A DNA stretch of 64,000 nt from Streptomyces venezuelae ATCC 10712. GTDB taxonomy: Bacteria; Actinomycetota; Actinomycetes; Streptomycetales; Streptomycetaceae. The stretch's first letter is position 1; every line of letters begins with the position of its first letter. The stretch lies in the NCBI RefSeq assembly GCF_008639165.1, contig NZ_CP029197.1, positions 4,030,001 to 4,094,000 on the forward strand, read 5' to 3'. Under the pieces are notes generated by a model, which was not told where the DNA came from, ran no database searches, and saw nothing but the letters and a program-made list of their open reading frames with translations. The position numbers were made by a program, and so were the translations under genes. Of this stretch, positions 9,240 through 18,136 are shown one piece after another.

Positions 9240-9424
9240 CGCCCCATTCTTCCGCACCGGACGCACGGGCGTGCGGGGAGCCGCACATATGAGTGGTGGA
9301 TTCGGGTCAGGCGCTGCCCCGGCGGCCGGGTGTTTACGCCCCGACGTGGCCGTAAACGTCCGTTCGTTTTCGGCTGTGGCGGGGAAGATCCCTCGGAGCT
9401 GATGGCGTCTCAAGGGGGCGGGGC

Positions 9425-10125
9425 ATGGGCTCGGGCCGGCGAAGCGACGAGTGCGACTCCTGCGGCACGCCGTACGGGACGTGGGTCCCGAGCCTCGGCA
9501 TGGCCCTGTGCCGGGGGTGCGAGCGGGCCGGAGCGGGACAGGCCGCCCGGGACCCGGTGCTGGTGGGCGAGGTGCTGGCGGGCCTGGTCGACGCGGCGAG
9601 GTTCGAGGTCCGCGGGGGGCGCGGCGTACCGGAGCCGCGTCTCGCGGAGGCGGTGCGGGATCTCGGTGCGGGACCCGTGGTCGTACCGGAGCCGCGTCTC
9701 CGGGAGGCGGTGCGGGATCTCGGTGCGGGCGCCGTGGTCGTACCGGAGCCGCGTCTCCCGGAGGCCGTGCGGGATCTCGGGCCCGGCCCCGTGGGCGTAC
9801 CGGAGCCTCGGTCCGGTGGTTCCTCCCCCGCGCCGGCGGGTCCGGCCACCTCGCCGTGCCGCCGCTGCGGGGCCCGTGCCGAGTGGCACCGTACGGTCCG
9901 GGGCCGCTGGATTCTGATCGAGCCCGGGGACCTGCCCACCCGCGCCGTCCCCGCGGGCAGCCGCTGGCGCGTGGCGGGGGACGGGACCGCGGTCCAGCTG
10001 GGTGCGGCCTGCCGTCCGACACCTGCCGGGTCAGCCACTTCGACGTCTGCGCGGCGGCTCCCGCGCCCGCCGGCTCTCCGGCCCTGCTCGCCCTGTGGCG
10101 GGGCCACGCCCGACGCATCGCCTGA
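9425..10125 (+). pseudogene. DUF6083-like zinc-ribbon protein with an apparent frameshift
   Basis: The frame from ATG 9425 (AAGGGGG upstream) encodes an N-terminal Cys cluster (CDSCG and LCRGC), three and a bit copies of a 19-residue repeat, then CRRCGARAEWHRTVRGRWIL and RWRVAGDGTAVQLGAA. The last part is the DUF6083 pattern of actinobacteria, which normally goes on to a DTC..SHFDVC segment. That segment (PSDTCRVSHFDVCAA) is present, but in a different frame from 10012 to the TGA at 10123-10125. Inserting one G near 10010 (GCC-GTG-CCG) would join the two. So either a single-base deletion has broken the gene or the sequence has an error. Without correction the first frame runs on to 10255 in unlikely residues. 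Function unknown; zinc binding is inferred from the Cys pairs. Confidence 0.7.
9626..9811 (+). repeat. 57-bp in-frame tandem repeat
   Basis: Units starting at 9626, 9683 and 9740 plus a partial unit at 9797 encode VPEPRLxEAVRDLGxGPVV, 19 residues each. The copies differ by only a few bases, so the expansion is recent. It forms a spacer between the two Cys clusters of the DUF6083-like protein. Confidence 0.9.
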
Positions 10126-10163
10126 CGTGGCCGACTCCGCCGTGCGGCCGTGCGGGGTGCCCG

Positions 10164-11057
10164 TCAGCCCAGCTGGGCGAGGGCCTCGGTGGCGATCTGC
10201 TCGAAGACCGCCTGGTCGGCGGCGAAGTCCGAGTCCGGGATCGGCCAGTGGATGACGATCTCGGTGAAGCCGAGATCGCGGTGGCGACCGGCGAAGTCGA
10301 CGAAGGCGTCCAGGGACTCCAGCGGGCGGCTCCGGTCCGGGGTGAAGCCGGTCAGCAGGATCTTGTCGAGCTCGTCCACGTCCCGGCCGGTCTCGGCGCA
10401 CGCCTTGCCGAGCTTCTCGATCTGGCCGCGCAGGGCGGCCACCGACTGCTCGGGGGTGCCCTCATCGAAGATCTTCGGGTCCCCGGTCGTCACCCACGCC
10501 TGCCCGTACCGCGCGGCCAGCTTGAGCCCGCGCGGCCCGGTCGCCGCCACCGCGAACGGCAGCCTCGGGCGCTGGACGCAGCCGGGGATGTTCCGGGCCT
10601 CGTCGGCCGAGTAGAAGGTGCCCCGCTGGGTCACCGCCTCCTCGGTGAGCAGCCGGTCGAGCAGGGCCACGAACTCGCCGAAGCGGTCCGCCCGCTCCTT
10701 CGGCGACCACGGCTCCTGCCCCAGCGCGGTGGCGTCGAAGCCGTTGCCGCCCGCGCCGATGCCGAGGGTGATCCGCCCGTCGGAGACGTCGTCGAGGGCC
10801 ATCAGCTCCTTGGCCAGGGTGACCGGGTGCCGGAAGTTCGGGGAGGTCACGAGCGTGCCGAGCCGGATCCGCTCGGTGGCCGTCGCCGCCGCGGTGAGCG
10901 TGGGCAGTGCTCCGAACCAGGGGCCGTCCCGGAAGGTCCGCCAGGACAGGTGGTCGTAGGTGTACGCGGCGTGGAACCCGAGGTCCTCGGCCCGCCGCCA
11001 GGTCTTCTGCCCCTCGCTCCATCGGTGGATGGGGAGGATCACCGTACTCAAGCGCAT
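10164..11057 (-). CDS. LLM-class F420-dependent oxidoreductase
   Basis: The 297-residue protein starts MRLSTVILPIHRWSEGQ and shows the luciferase-like monooxygenase barrel pattern, including DHLSW, RIRLGTLVTSPNFRHPVTLAKEL and GRITLGIGAGGNGFDATALG. Members with this layout in actinobacteria use the deazaflavin F420 to oxidise or reduce small molecules or alcohols. Length is typical. The gene is transcribed leftwards and converges on the DUF6083-like gene with a 38-base gap. No partner genes suggest a substrate. F420 use is inferred from family and genus. Confidence 0.88.
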   Translation of the reverse strand: MRLSTVILPIHRWSEGQKTWRRAEDLGFHAAYTYDHLSWRTFRDGPWFGALPTLTAAATATERIRLGTLVTSPNFRHPVTLAKELMALDDVSDGRITLGIGAGGNGFDATALGQEPWSPKERADRFGEFVALLDRLLTEEAVTQRGTFYSADEARNIPGCVQRPRLPFAVAATGPRGLKLAARYGQAWVTTGDPKIFDEGTPEQSVAALRGQIEKLGKACAETGRDVDELDKILLTGFTPDRSRPLESLDAFVDFAGRHRDLGFTEIVIHWPIPDSDFAADQAVFEQIATEALAQLG

Positions 11058-11145
11058 GACGCCACGATACGCGCGCGGGGGCGCCCCGCCCCGGGGCGGA
11101 GAGACGGGCTTCGCGGGACCCGCGCGGGGCCGGCGGGCCCGGTCG

Positions 11146-11610
11146 TCAGCGGACGCGGCTGCTCAGCCAGGGGGTGAGCGTGGCGTCGGGGACGAGTTCC
11201 TTGTACGTCTCGTCGCCGGGCAGCGGGACGACCAGCCACCAGCCGGGCGGGAAGAGACGGCCCTTCACATGGGCGAGGCCGCCGTGGACGGACCGGAGGA
11301 AGGCGGGAACGGCGTCGCGGGGCACGTCCGCGAACTCGATGCCGTCCACGAAGATCCTGGCGTCGTCCTCGGGGAAGATCTGGACGGTGACCGAGGGGGA
11401 CCCGCCGAGCTCGACGTAGGCCTCGTGCGGAAGCGAGCCGTCCGGGTCGAGGACGGTGAAGGCGCCGGACGAGGTGCGCCGGGACGTCTGGTCCGCGCCG
11501 ATGTCGTCGGTCACCGTCATCTCCAGGCCGAACTCCCGGGCGATCTCGCGGATGGCGGTGACGGCCGCTTCGGTACTGGGCAGGTGCGGGTGAGCCATGG
11601 AGGCGATCAT
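11146..11610 (-). CDS. Conserved hypothetical protein
   Basis: A 154-residue soluble protein without a motif I recognise. It has mixed alpha/beta composition, an acidic character and a WWLVVPLPGDETYKEL segment near its C-terminus; the start MIASMAHPHLP could also be at the internal ATG. The start codon is 3 bases after the stop of the upstream KptA-like gene, so the two are probably translated together and expressed in one transcript. Codon usage is normal for the chromosome. No function is proposed. Confidence 0.75.
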   Translation of the reverse strand: MIASMAHPHLPSTEAAVTAIREIAREFGLEMTVTDDIGADQTSRRTSSGAFTVLDPDGSLPHEAYVELGGSPSVTVQIFPEDDARIFVDGIEFADVPRDAVPAFLRSVHGGLAHVKGRLFPPGWWLVVPLPGDETYKELVPDATLTPWLSSRVR

Positions 11611-11613
11611 GCC

Positions 11614-12174
11614 TCAGTCGGGAAATCGGAGGAACTGCGGCGGGACGGCGTCCGCCAGCCAGACCCCGTTGGCGCTGACGCGGAAGACGTGCCCGGCCCG
11701 GTGCATGGCGCCGGCGTCGACGCTGATCACGATCGGCCGTCCGCGGCGGGCACCGACCCGGGTGGCGGTCTCCCGGTCGGGGGAGAGGTGCACGTGGTGG
11801 CGGGCCATGGGGCGCAGCCCCTCCGCCCGGATCGCGGGAAGCCGGTCCGCGACCGTACCGTGGTAGAGGTACGCGGGCGGTTCGGCGGCCGGCAGGTCCA
11901 GGTCGACCTCGATCGTGTGGCCCTGGCTGGCGCGGATGCGGGTGCCCTCGATCGCGAAGCGCTTCTTGTCGTTGGTCGCGACGACGTGGTCGAGTTCCTC
12001 GCGGGTGACGGGGAAGCCGCCCCGCGCGGTGGCCTGGAGCAGGGCGTCGATCTCGGTCCAGCCCTGGGCGTCGAGGACGAGGCCGATGCGCTCGGGCTGG
12101 TGGCGGAGATGCTTGGAGAGGTACTTCGAGATCTTCACCGTGCGGCGTTCGTCCGGTGGTTGGGGTCGGGTCAT
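11614..12174 (-). CDS. kptA: KptA/Tpt1-family RNA 2'-phosphotransferase
   Basis: The 186-residue protein matches the Tpt1/KptA family, which transfers an internal RNA 2'-phosphate to NAD+, giving ADP-ribose 1'',2''-cyclic phosphate. It begins VKISKYLSKHLRHQPERIGL, whose Arg-His pair is part of the catalytic Arg-His-Arg-Arg set. Later are ATNDKKRF, IRASQGH, LYHGT, LRPMARHHVHLS and VFRVSANGVWLADAVPPQF, the last three forming the NAD-binding lobe. In bacteria its physiological substrate is unclear. I chose the ATG at 12174; an upstream extension to 12258 would run through the DnaA boxes. It heads a two-gene unit with the hypothetical gene downstream. Confidence 0.9.
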   Translation of the reverse strand: MTRPQPPDERRTVKISKYLSKHLRHQPERIGLVLDAQGWTEIDALLQATARGGFPVTREELDHVVATNDKKRFAIEGTRIRASQGHTIEVDLDLPAAEPPAYLYHGTVADRLPAIRAEGLRPMARHHVHLSPDRETATRVGARRGRPIVISVDAGAMHRAGHVFRVSANGVWLADAVPPQFLRFPD

Positions 12175-12230
12175 TCCGTCAGGATGGCGGAGGCCGGAGC
12201 GCCGGACCAGCCATTTTGGGCAGGCAGGTT

Positions 12231-12284
12231 TGATCCACAGCCAAAGTGAGTTATCCACAGGCCAGTTGAGAATTCTGTGGACAA
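12231..12284. promoter_or_regulatory. DnaA-box cluster (three boxes)
   Basis: Three DnaA-box-like 9-mers sit within 54 bases of noncoding DNA: TGATCCACA (12231-12239, one mismatch), TTATCCACA (12251-12259, perfect) and, inverted, TTGTCCACA (12276-12284, the Streptomyces preferred form). They lie between the KptA-like start and the MerR stop. Density and spacing suggest real DnaA binding, for gene control or DnaA titration; this is not an origin by itself. Confidence 0.75.
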
Positions 12285-12297
12285 CAGCCCTGGCATT

Positions 12298-13245
12298 TCA
12301 GGTGGATTGAGTAATTTCGTTGTTTATGTGGTGATTTGAGGCAAGGGTATCCAATGCCCTTTTATGGACCTCGCGTTCCGTGGCGGCGGCGACGAAGGCG
12401 GTGACCCCCTCCGGACCCACCAGATCCTGAACGGCCCGCACCGTCCCGGCCGGTAGCGAAACGGGCCGCGGCTCGTCGTCCCTCGCCGGGAGCGCGTCCG
12501 GCGACAGATGGAGCTGCAGATGCCGGGTGGCCAACAGGCGCATCGCCCGCGCCAGTTCGGCGTCCACGGTCTGCTGGGCGAGCGGCCGGAGCCGCCGCAC
12601 CATCGTCGCCGCCTCGGCCGCGTCCGCGTCCGTCGGCGGGCGGTGCTCCAGATAGCGCGCGAAGACGTGCTCGGTCGTGAACTCCAGGAAACGGGACGCT
12701 ATGTGCTCCACCTGGTCCCGAAGCTCCCTCAGATGTCCGGTGATTGCCGGAAGCGGCACTCCCGCCGCGTACAACTCGGCGGCCACCGCCAGCTCCTGGG
12801 GGCTCGGTACCAGGTACTCCTCGCCCTCCCGGTCCGGCAGCCGCTCCAGTACGCCGAGCTCGACGGCCTCCCGGATGGCGTCCTCGTCCGGCGTGCCGCC
12901 GAAGCGGGCGTCCAGCTCCGCGCGGGAGATCCGGTCCGCCTCCTCGTCCGTCCACGGGCCGTGCACCTCGGCGACCAGACCGAGCACGCCACCGAGTCCA
13001 CGGCCGGTGTCCCAGGCCTCAAGGAGCTCCTTGATCGAGGCCAGGGTGTAGCCCCGGTCGAGGAGGTCGGCGATCTGCCGGAGCCGCGCGAGGTGCGCGT
13101 CTCCGTACACGTTCGACCTGCCCCGTCGCTCCGGGCGGGGCAGCAGCCCGCGGTCCTGGTAGGCGCGGATGGTCCGGACCGTGGCCCCGCTGTGGTGGGC
13201 GAGATCCTCGATCCGGTACTCCGGCTGTGCTGACTGCTCGGACAA
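12298..13245 (-). CDS. MerR-family transcriptional regulator
   Basis: The protein (315 residues from the TTG at 13245) has an N-terminal MerR helix-turn-helix: EYRIEDLAHHSGATVRTIR then YQDRGLLPRPERRGRSNVY, and the following coiled dimerisation helix. The remaining 200 or so residues form a helical effector domain that I cannot match to a ligand class, and no Cys pattern for metal sensing is present. A TTG start is favoured because GGGAG lies 5 bases upstream and the sequence from MSEQ onwards looks native; an upstream GTG at 13278 would add 11 residues. It is divergent from nothing and has its own unit. Targets are unknown. Confidence 0.85.
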   Translation of the reverse strand: MSEQSAQPEYRIEDLAHHSGATVRTIRAYQDRGLLPRPERRGRSNVYGDAHLARLRQIADLLDRGYTLASIKELLEAWDTGRGLGGVLGLVAEVHGPWTDEEADRISRAELDARFGGTPDEDAIREAVELGVLERLPDREGEEYLVPSPQELAVAAELYAAGVPLPAITGHLRELRDQVEHIASRFLEFTTEHVFARYLEHRPPTDADAAEAATMVRRLRPLAQQTVDAELARAMRLLATRHLQLHLSPDALPARDDEPRPVSLPAGTVRAVQDLVGPEGVTAFVAAATEREVHKRALDTLASNHHINNEITQST

Positions 13246-13320
13246 ACCCGCTCCCACCGACCGTTCGCTCCACCCCACCGCCGCGGGGCCCCTCCTGGAA
13301 GGGATCGTACGACCGTCCGG

Positions 13321-15114
13321 CTACGCCGGCGGCTGCCACCGGGCGAAGGCCCGCAGCGTTCCCGGGCTGAGCCGGGACAGGAAGTGCACGCCCCGGGCCT
13401 CGGGCGTCACCGGCACGACCGCGCGGTCGTGCAGCACCGCGTCCAGGATCGCGTCGGCGACCTTCTCCGGCGGGAAGTTCCGCAGGCCGTACAGCCGGGA
13501 CGCCTTCGTCTGGCGCCGCTTCTCCTCCCCCGCGTCCGACACTCCGGCGAACCGCGTGGTCGCCGTGATGTTGGTGTTGACGATGCCGGGGCATATCGCG
13601 GACACCCCGATGCCCTGGCCCGCCAGTTCGGCGCGCAGACACTCGCTGAGCATCAGCACCGCCGCCTTCGACGTGCTGTACGCGGGCAGGGCGCGGGAAG
13701 GCTGGAAGGCGGCCGCGGAGGCGGTGTTGACGATGTGGCCGCCCTGGCCGCGCGCGGTCATCTGCGCCCCGAAGACCCGGCAGCCGTGGATCACACCCCA
13801 CAGATTGACGTCCAGGACCCGCTTCCACTCCTCGCTCGTCGTGTCGAAGAAGGAGCCGGTGAGCCCGATGCCCGCGTTGTTGACGAGGACGTCGACGACG
13901 CCGTACTCGCTCGCGACCTTGGCGGCGAGCTTCTCCATCGCCTGCTCGTCGGCGACGTCCACCGTCTCGCCCCAGGCCTCCGGGGCGCCGATCAGCCGGG
14001 CCATCTCGGCCGTCCTGACCGCCCCTTCGGCGTCCCGGTCGACGGCCACGACCCGGGCGCCGGCCTCGGCGAAGGCGAACGCGGTGGCCCGCCCGATGCC
14101 GCTGGCCGCCCCGGTCACCAGGACCAGCTGGCCGCCGAACCGCTCCGCGTGGGCCGGCTTCACACCGCTCTTCACCGCCGTCGCCGCGACCGGCTTCGGC
14201 GCCTTGGTCGCCGGTTCCTCGTTGGCCCGGACGAACTCGCCGATCCACGCGGACAGCTGGTCCGGCCGGGTGCGCGGCACCCAGTGCTTGGCGGGCAGCG
14301 TGCGCCGGGTCAGATCGGGCGCCCAGCTGCCCAGGTCGTCGTAGAGCCGCTCGGAGAGGAAGGCGTCACCGGTCGGCGTGATCAGCTGCACGGGCACGTG
14401 CGCGAACGCGTCGGGGCGCGGCCTGCCGAGACGGGCGCGGACGTTGTCCCGGTAGAGCCAGGCGCCGTGCGCCGCGTCGCTCGGCAGCGACGGCGTCGGG
14501 TACGCGCCGGCCGGGACCTTCTCGACGCGCTCCAGGATCTTCGGCCACCGCCTGCCGAGCGGGCCGCGCCAGGCGAGCTCCGGCAGCACGGGCGTGTGCA
14601 GCATGTACACGTACCAGGACTTGGCGCCCTGGCCGAGGAGCTGACCGACCCGGCGCGGGGTGGGCCGGGTCATCCGCTGCTTGATCCAGTGCCCGAAGTG
14701 GTCGAGGGACGGCCCCGACATCGAGGTGAAGGACGCGATGCGGCCCTCGGTGCGCCGGACGGTGACGAATTCCCAGGACTGCACCGATCCCCAGTCGTGA
14801 CCGACGAGGTGGACTGGCCGGTCCGGGCTGACGGCGTCGGCGACCGCGAGGAAGTCGTCCGTCAGCTTCTCCAGGGTGAAGCCGCCGCGCAGCGGGGCGG
14901 GCGCGGTCGAACGGCCGTGGCCCCGCACGTCGTAGAGCACCACGTGGAAGTCCTCGGCGAGCCGGACCGCGACCTCCGACCAGACCTCCTTGGAGTCCGG
15001 GTACCCGTGCACGAGGACGACGGTGGGCCGGCCCCGCTCGCCGAGCTCGGCGACACACAGCTCTATCCCGCCCGTACGGACCCAGCGCTCCCGCGCTCCC
15101 TCGAGCCCTGCCAT
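13321..15114 (-). CDS. EphD-like alpha/beta-hydrolase fused to short-chain dehydrogenase
   Basis: The 597-residue protein joins two enzymes. Residues about 1-290 are an alpha/beta hydrolase of epoxide-hydrolase type: VVLVHGYPDSKEVW (oxyanion HGYP), nucleophile elbow VGHDWGSVQSW (Asp), and a late His in PAKHWVPR. Residues about 325-590 are a classical SDR with LVTGAASGIGRATA, VLVNNAGIG, Ser in NTASAAAF and the YSTSK catalytic pair. The same fusion is known as EphD in mycobacteria, linked to mycolic acid or lipid metabolism; Streptomyces lacks mycolates, so the substrate here must differ. ATG 15114 overlaps the stop of the upstream peptidase gene by one base (TGATG), indicating translational coupling. 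Confidence 0.9.
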   Translation of the reverse strand: MAGLEGARERWVRTGGIELCVAELGERGRPTVVLVHGYPDSKEVWSEVAVRLAEDFHVVLYDVRGHGRSTAPAPLRGGFTLEKLTDDFLAVADAVSPDRPVHLVGHDWGSVQSWEFVTVRRTEGRIASFTSMSGPSLDHFGHWIKQRMTRPTPRRVGQLLGQGAKSWYVYMLHTPVLPELAWRGPLGRRWPKILERVEKVPAGAYPTPSLPSDAAHGAWLYRDNVRARLGRPRPDAFAHVPVQLITPTGDAFLSERLYDDLGSWAPDLTRRTLPAKHWVPRTRPDQLSAWIGEFVRANEEPATKAPKPVAATAVKSGVKPAHAERFGGQLVLVTGAASGIGRATAFAFAEAGARVVAVDRDAEGAVRTAEMARLIGAPEAWGETVDVADEQAMEKLAAKVASEYGVVDVLVNNAGIGLTGSFFDTTSEEWKRVLDVNLWGVIHGCRVFGAQMTARGQGGHIVNTASAAAFQPSRALPAYSTSKAAVLMLSECLRAELAGQGIGVSAICPGIVNTNITATTRFAGVSDAGEEKRRQTKASRLYGLRNFPPEKVADAILDAVLHDRAVVPVTPEARGVHFLSRLSPGTLRAFARWQPPA

Positions 15115-15959
15115 CAGACCGCCCCCTCGTTCCAGCGCCGCACGTGCGGCAGATTGTCGTCCAGCCAGAACGCGCTCTGCTCGGGGTCCCGGGAGTCGGT
15201 GACGACCAGGATCTCCTCGAACTTCGCGCCCGTCCCCCGGAATCCGAGGTGCGGCTCGACCGCCCAGAGGCCCGGCCTCGGCGGGTGGTCGGAGAACTTG
15301 TACGGCGACCAGAGCGGCGACCAGCCGTCGCGGTGGCCGTGCAGGGCGTCGCTCGCGAGGCCCTTGAGCGACTGGGTGCCGAAGCCGAAGAGCGTCGGCG
15401 ACCAGCGGCGCTCCTTCACCCGGTCGATCTTGTGGGCGATGACGCCGAAAGGATAGGCCCGGTGCCGGTTCGCGTATCCCTGGCGGACCATGAGCCGGTC
15501 CACGTCCTCGTAGATCTCGCGGAGCGGGCGGCGCTCGCGGACCTCGCGCAGGATCAGCTCGCGGTGGTCCTTCAGATCGGCGAGCAGCTTGTCGTGCAGG
15601 GGGTTGAGGCCCAGGCAGCCGCTGTAGCCGATGTCGGCCGTGTGGCCCTTGTAGACCGGGGCCATGTCGAGGATGAAGGGCATCCCGGCTTCCAGGCGCC
15701 GGTTGGTCGGGAAGAACTGCAGCGGGATCTTGAAGTCGACGAAGGCCGTGCGGTCCCCGAACCAGGCGAACGGCCGGTGGAACCAGTCCCGCACCCCCCG
15801 CTCGTACAGCCATTCGCGCTGCATCCGCGCGGCCTCGCGCTCGGTCACCCCCGGCTTGAGCTGTGCGGCGACGGCCTCCGCGCACGCGTAGGAGAGCCGC
15901 TGCACTTCTCTGAATCCCCGCAGCTCCGCGGAGAGTTCGCCTGTCATCGCTGAGGCCAT
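15114..15959 (-). CDS. M24-family metallopeptidase-like protein
   Basis: A 281-residue protein with the pita-bread fold of the M24 family (methionine aminopeptidase/prolidase relatives). Recognisable metal-site segments are ILDMAPVYKGHTADIGYS (two acidic ligands), AVEPHLGF and GAKFEEILVV (a late Glu). The ligand pattern is not fully canonical, so it may act as a creatinase- or prolidase-type hydrolase or be catalytically altered. The start is set at ATG 15959; ATG 15947 is an alternative. It is the first gene of a two-gene unit with the EphD-like fusion, joined by a TGATG overlap. The shared operon suggests a common pathway, which I cannot name. Confidence 0.85.
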   Translation of the reverse strand: MASAMTGELSAELRGFREVQRLSYACAEAVAAQLKPGVTEREAARMQREWLYERGVRDWFHRPFAWFGDRTAFVDFKIPLQFFPTNRRLEAGMPFILDMAPVYKGHTADIGYSGCLGLNPLHDKLLADLKDHRELILREVRERRPLREIYEDVDRLMVRQGYANRHRAYPFGVIAHKIDRVKERRWSPTLFGFGTQSLKGLASDALHGHRDGWSPLWSPYKFSDHPPRPGLWAVEPHLGFRGTGAKFEEILVVTDSRDPEQSAFWLDDNLPHVRRWNEGAV

Positions 15960-16222
15960 GCCACCCGCCGTCCCGTGTGAGCGCCCGACTGCGCTACGCG
16001 TCCGTAACTTGACACCGATGAATGTGACAATGCCCGGCGGCTGCGTCAAGGGGTCCGACGGCACCCTGTGGAAAACCCACCGGCGGACCGTCCGGCCGGG
16101 CCGGTGGAAAAGACTTTCGTCGCGACCTCCCCTACTGGCTTGTAATCCTCTGGTCGGACAAGGATCGAGCCGTTGGGCTGACGACCGCTGTGGCGCACAC
16201 CACTACCGTCGAAGGCGTGACT

Positions 16223-17188
16223 GTGATCGCGACCGAAAGCCTCAGCAAGCGGTTCCCCCGGGTGACCGCTCTTGACCGGCTCTCCCTGGACATCGGACCC
16301 GGTGTGACCGGACTCGTGGGTGCCAACGGAGCCGGCAAGTCCACCATGATCAAAATCCTGCTCGGACTCTCCCCCGCCACGGAGGGCCGCGCCGAGGTCC
16401 TGGGCATGGACGTCCGGACCTCCGGCGCCCAGATCCGTGAGCGCGTGGGATACATGCCCGAGCACGACTGCCTCCCGCCGGACGTCTCGGCCACCGAGTT
16501 CGTCGTCCACATGGCGCGCATGTCCGGCCTGCCCGCGACCGCCGCCCGCGAGCGGACCGCCGACACCCTGCGCCACGTCGGGCTGTACGAGGAGCGGTAC
16601 CGCCCCATGGGCGGCTACTCGACGGGCATGAAGCAGCGGGTGAAGCTGGCCCAGGCCCTGGTCCACGACCCCAAGCTGGTCCTCCTCGACGAGCCGACCA
16701 ACGGCCTCGACCCGGTCGGCCGGGACGAGATGCTCGGACTGATCCGCCGGGTCTGGACCGACTTCGGCATCTCCGTCCTCGTCACCTCGCACCTCCTCGG
16801 CGAGCTGGAGCGCACCTGCGACCACGTCGTCGTCATCGACGGCGGCCGGCTCCTGCGCTCCAGCTCCACCAGCGACTTCACCCGGACCACCACGACGCTC
16901 GCCGTCGAGGTCACCGACTCCGACACCCACCCCGACGGCACGGGGGCGCTCCGCGCGGCCCTCGCCGCCGCGGGCGTCACCCTCCACGCGGGAGTGGAGG
17001 AGGGCCTGCCCGGCGCCGGCCACATCCTGCTCCTGGAGGCCCCGGGCGAGGAGACGTACGACCTCGTGCGGGACACCGTCGCCGGCCTCGGCCTCGGTCT
17101 CGTCCGCATGGAGCAGCGCCGCCACCACATCGCCGAGGTCTTCCGCCCCGAGGCGTCCCCGCAGCAGGAGGAGGTGCAGGCCCGATGA
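16223..17188 (+). CDS. ABC transporter ATP-binding protein
   Basis: A 321-residue ABC ATPase of the ABC-2 exporter class. Walker A is GANGAGKST, the signature region is GGYSTGMKQRVKLAQAL and Walker B is LVLLDEPTNGLDP, followed by the switch His in VTSHLLGE. The C-terminal 90 residues extend past the ATPase core. I prefer GTG 16223, since GAAGG sits 7 bases upstream; a longer frame from GTG 16190 is possible. The stop overlaps the next gene's ATG by 4 bases (ATGA). It starts a four-gene unit with two ATPases and two permeases. Substrate is unknown; it is separate from typical drug-resistance clusters. Confidence 0.9.
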   Translation: MIATESLSKRFPRVTALDRLSLDIGPGVTGLVGANGAGKSTMIKILLGLSPATEGRAEVLGMDVRTSGAQIRERVGYMPEHDCLPPDVSATEFVVHMARMSGLPATAARERTADTLRHVGLYEERYRPMGGYSTGMKQRVKLAQALVHDPKLVLLDEPTNGLDPVGRDEMLGLIRRVWTDFGISVLVTSHLLGELERTCDHVVVIDGGRLLRSSSTSDFTRTTTTLAVEVTDSDTHPDGTGALRAALAAAGVTLHAGVEEGLPGAGHILLLEAPGEETYDLVRDTVAGLGLGLVRMEQRRHHIAEVFRPEASPQQEEVQAR

Positions 17189-18087
17189 GCACCCCCGCGC
17201 CCCAGGCCGCTCCCGACACGACCCGCATCCACAACATCGGCTACCGCTCCTACGACGGCCCGCGGCTCGGCCGGGCGTACGCGCGCAGGTCGCTGTTCTC
17301 GCAGTCGCTGCGCGGCGCGTACGGCCTCGGCCGCAGCGCCAAGTCCAAGGTGCTGCCGATGCTGCTCTTCGGCGTGATGTGCGTGCCCGCGCTGATCATC
17401 GTCGCGGTCGCGGTCGTCACCAAGCAGACCAAGCTGTCGATCGAGTACACCCAGTACGCGATCTTCCTGCAGGTCGTCATCGGCATCTACCTGGCCTCGC
17501 AGGCACCGCAGTCGGTCTCCCGCGACCTGCGGTTCAGGACCGTGCCGCTCTACTTCTCGCGGCCGATCGAGCGCGTGGACTACGTGCTCGCCAAGTTCGG
17601 CGCGATGGCCTCGGCGCTCTTCCTGCTGACCTCGGTCCCGCTCCTCATCCTCTGGATCGGCTCGCTGCTCGCCAAGATGGACTTCGGCACCCAGACGCAG
17701 ATGTTCGGCCAGGGACTGCTCTCCGTGATCCTGCTCTCGCTGCTCTTCGGCGGCATCGGCCTCGTCATGGCGGCCCTCACCCCGCGCCGCGGCTTCGGCG
17801 TCGCCGCCGTGATCGCCGTCCTGACCATCTCGTACGGAGCGGTCTCGACGCTCCAGGGCATCGCGTACGGCACGGACAATCTGGGCGCCATCTCCTGGCT
17901 CGGCCTGTTCTCGCCGATCACGCTCATCGACGGCGTGCAGACCGCCTTCCTCGGCGCGCCCTCCTCCTTCCCCGGAGGCGAGGGACCGGGCGCCGGTGTC
18001 GGCGCGGTCTATCTGCTGGTCGTCCTCGCGCTCGTCGCCGGCTCGTACGGCATCCTGATGCGCCGCTACCGAAAGGTCGGGCTGTGA
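17185..18087 (+). CDS. ABC-2 type permease
   Basis: The 300-residue membrane protein has six or so hydrophobic segments, beginning near residue 55 with KVLPMLLFGVMCVPALIIV, and ends MRRYRKVGL. It resembles ABC-2 permeases that lack a large periplasmic domain. It overlaps the upstream ATPase gene by 4 bases, so the two proteins are the likely pair of one exporter. A cytoplasmic N-terminal segment (YRSYDGPRLGRAYARRSLF) is typical of Streptomyces members of this group. The next ATPase gene starts 49 bases downstream. No substrate can be inferred. Confidence 0.88.
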   Translation: MSTPAPQAAPDTTRIHNIGYRSYDGPRLGRAYARRSLFSQSLRGAYGLGRSAKSKVLPMLLFGVMCVPALIIVAVAVVTKQTKLSIEYTQYAIFLQVVIGIYLASQAPQSVSRDLRFRTVPLYFSRPIERVDYVLAKFGAMASALFLLTSVPLLILWIGSLLAKMDFGTQTQMFGQGLLSVILLSLLFGGIGLVMAALTPRRGFGVAAVIAVLTISYGAVSTLQGIAYGTDNLGAISWLGLFSPITLIDGVQTAFLGAPSSFPGGEGPGAGVGAVYLLVVLALVAGSYGILMRRYRKVGL

Positions 18088-18136
18088 GCGCCCTCCCGTC
18101 GCCCGCCATCACCCCTCTAAGGAATGGGCCGCGCCC

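Noticed and set aside
16066..16076. DnaA-box-like TGTGGAAAA near the M24-ABC gap
   Set aside because: It is isolated, with one mismatch; single near-matches are expected by chance.
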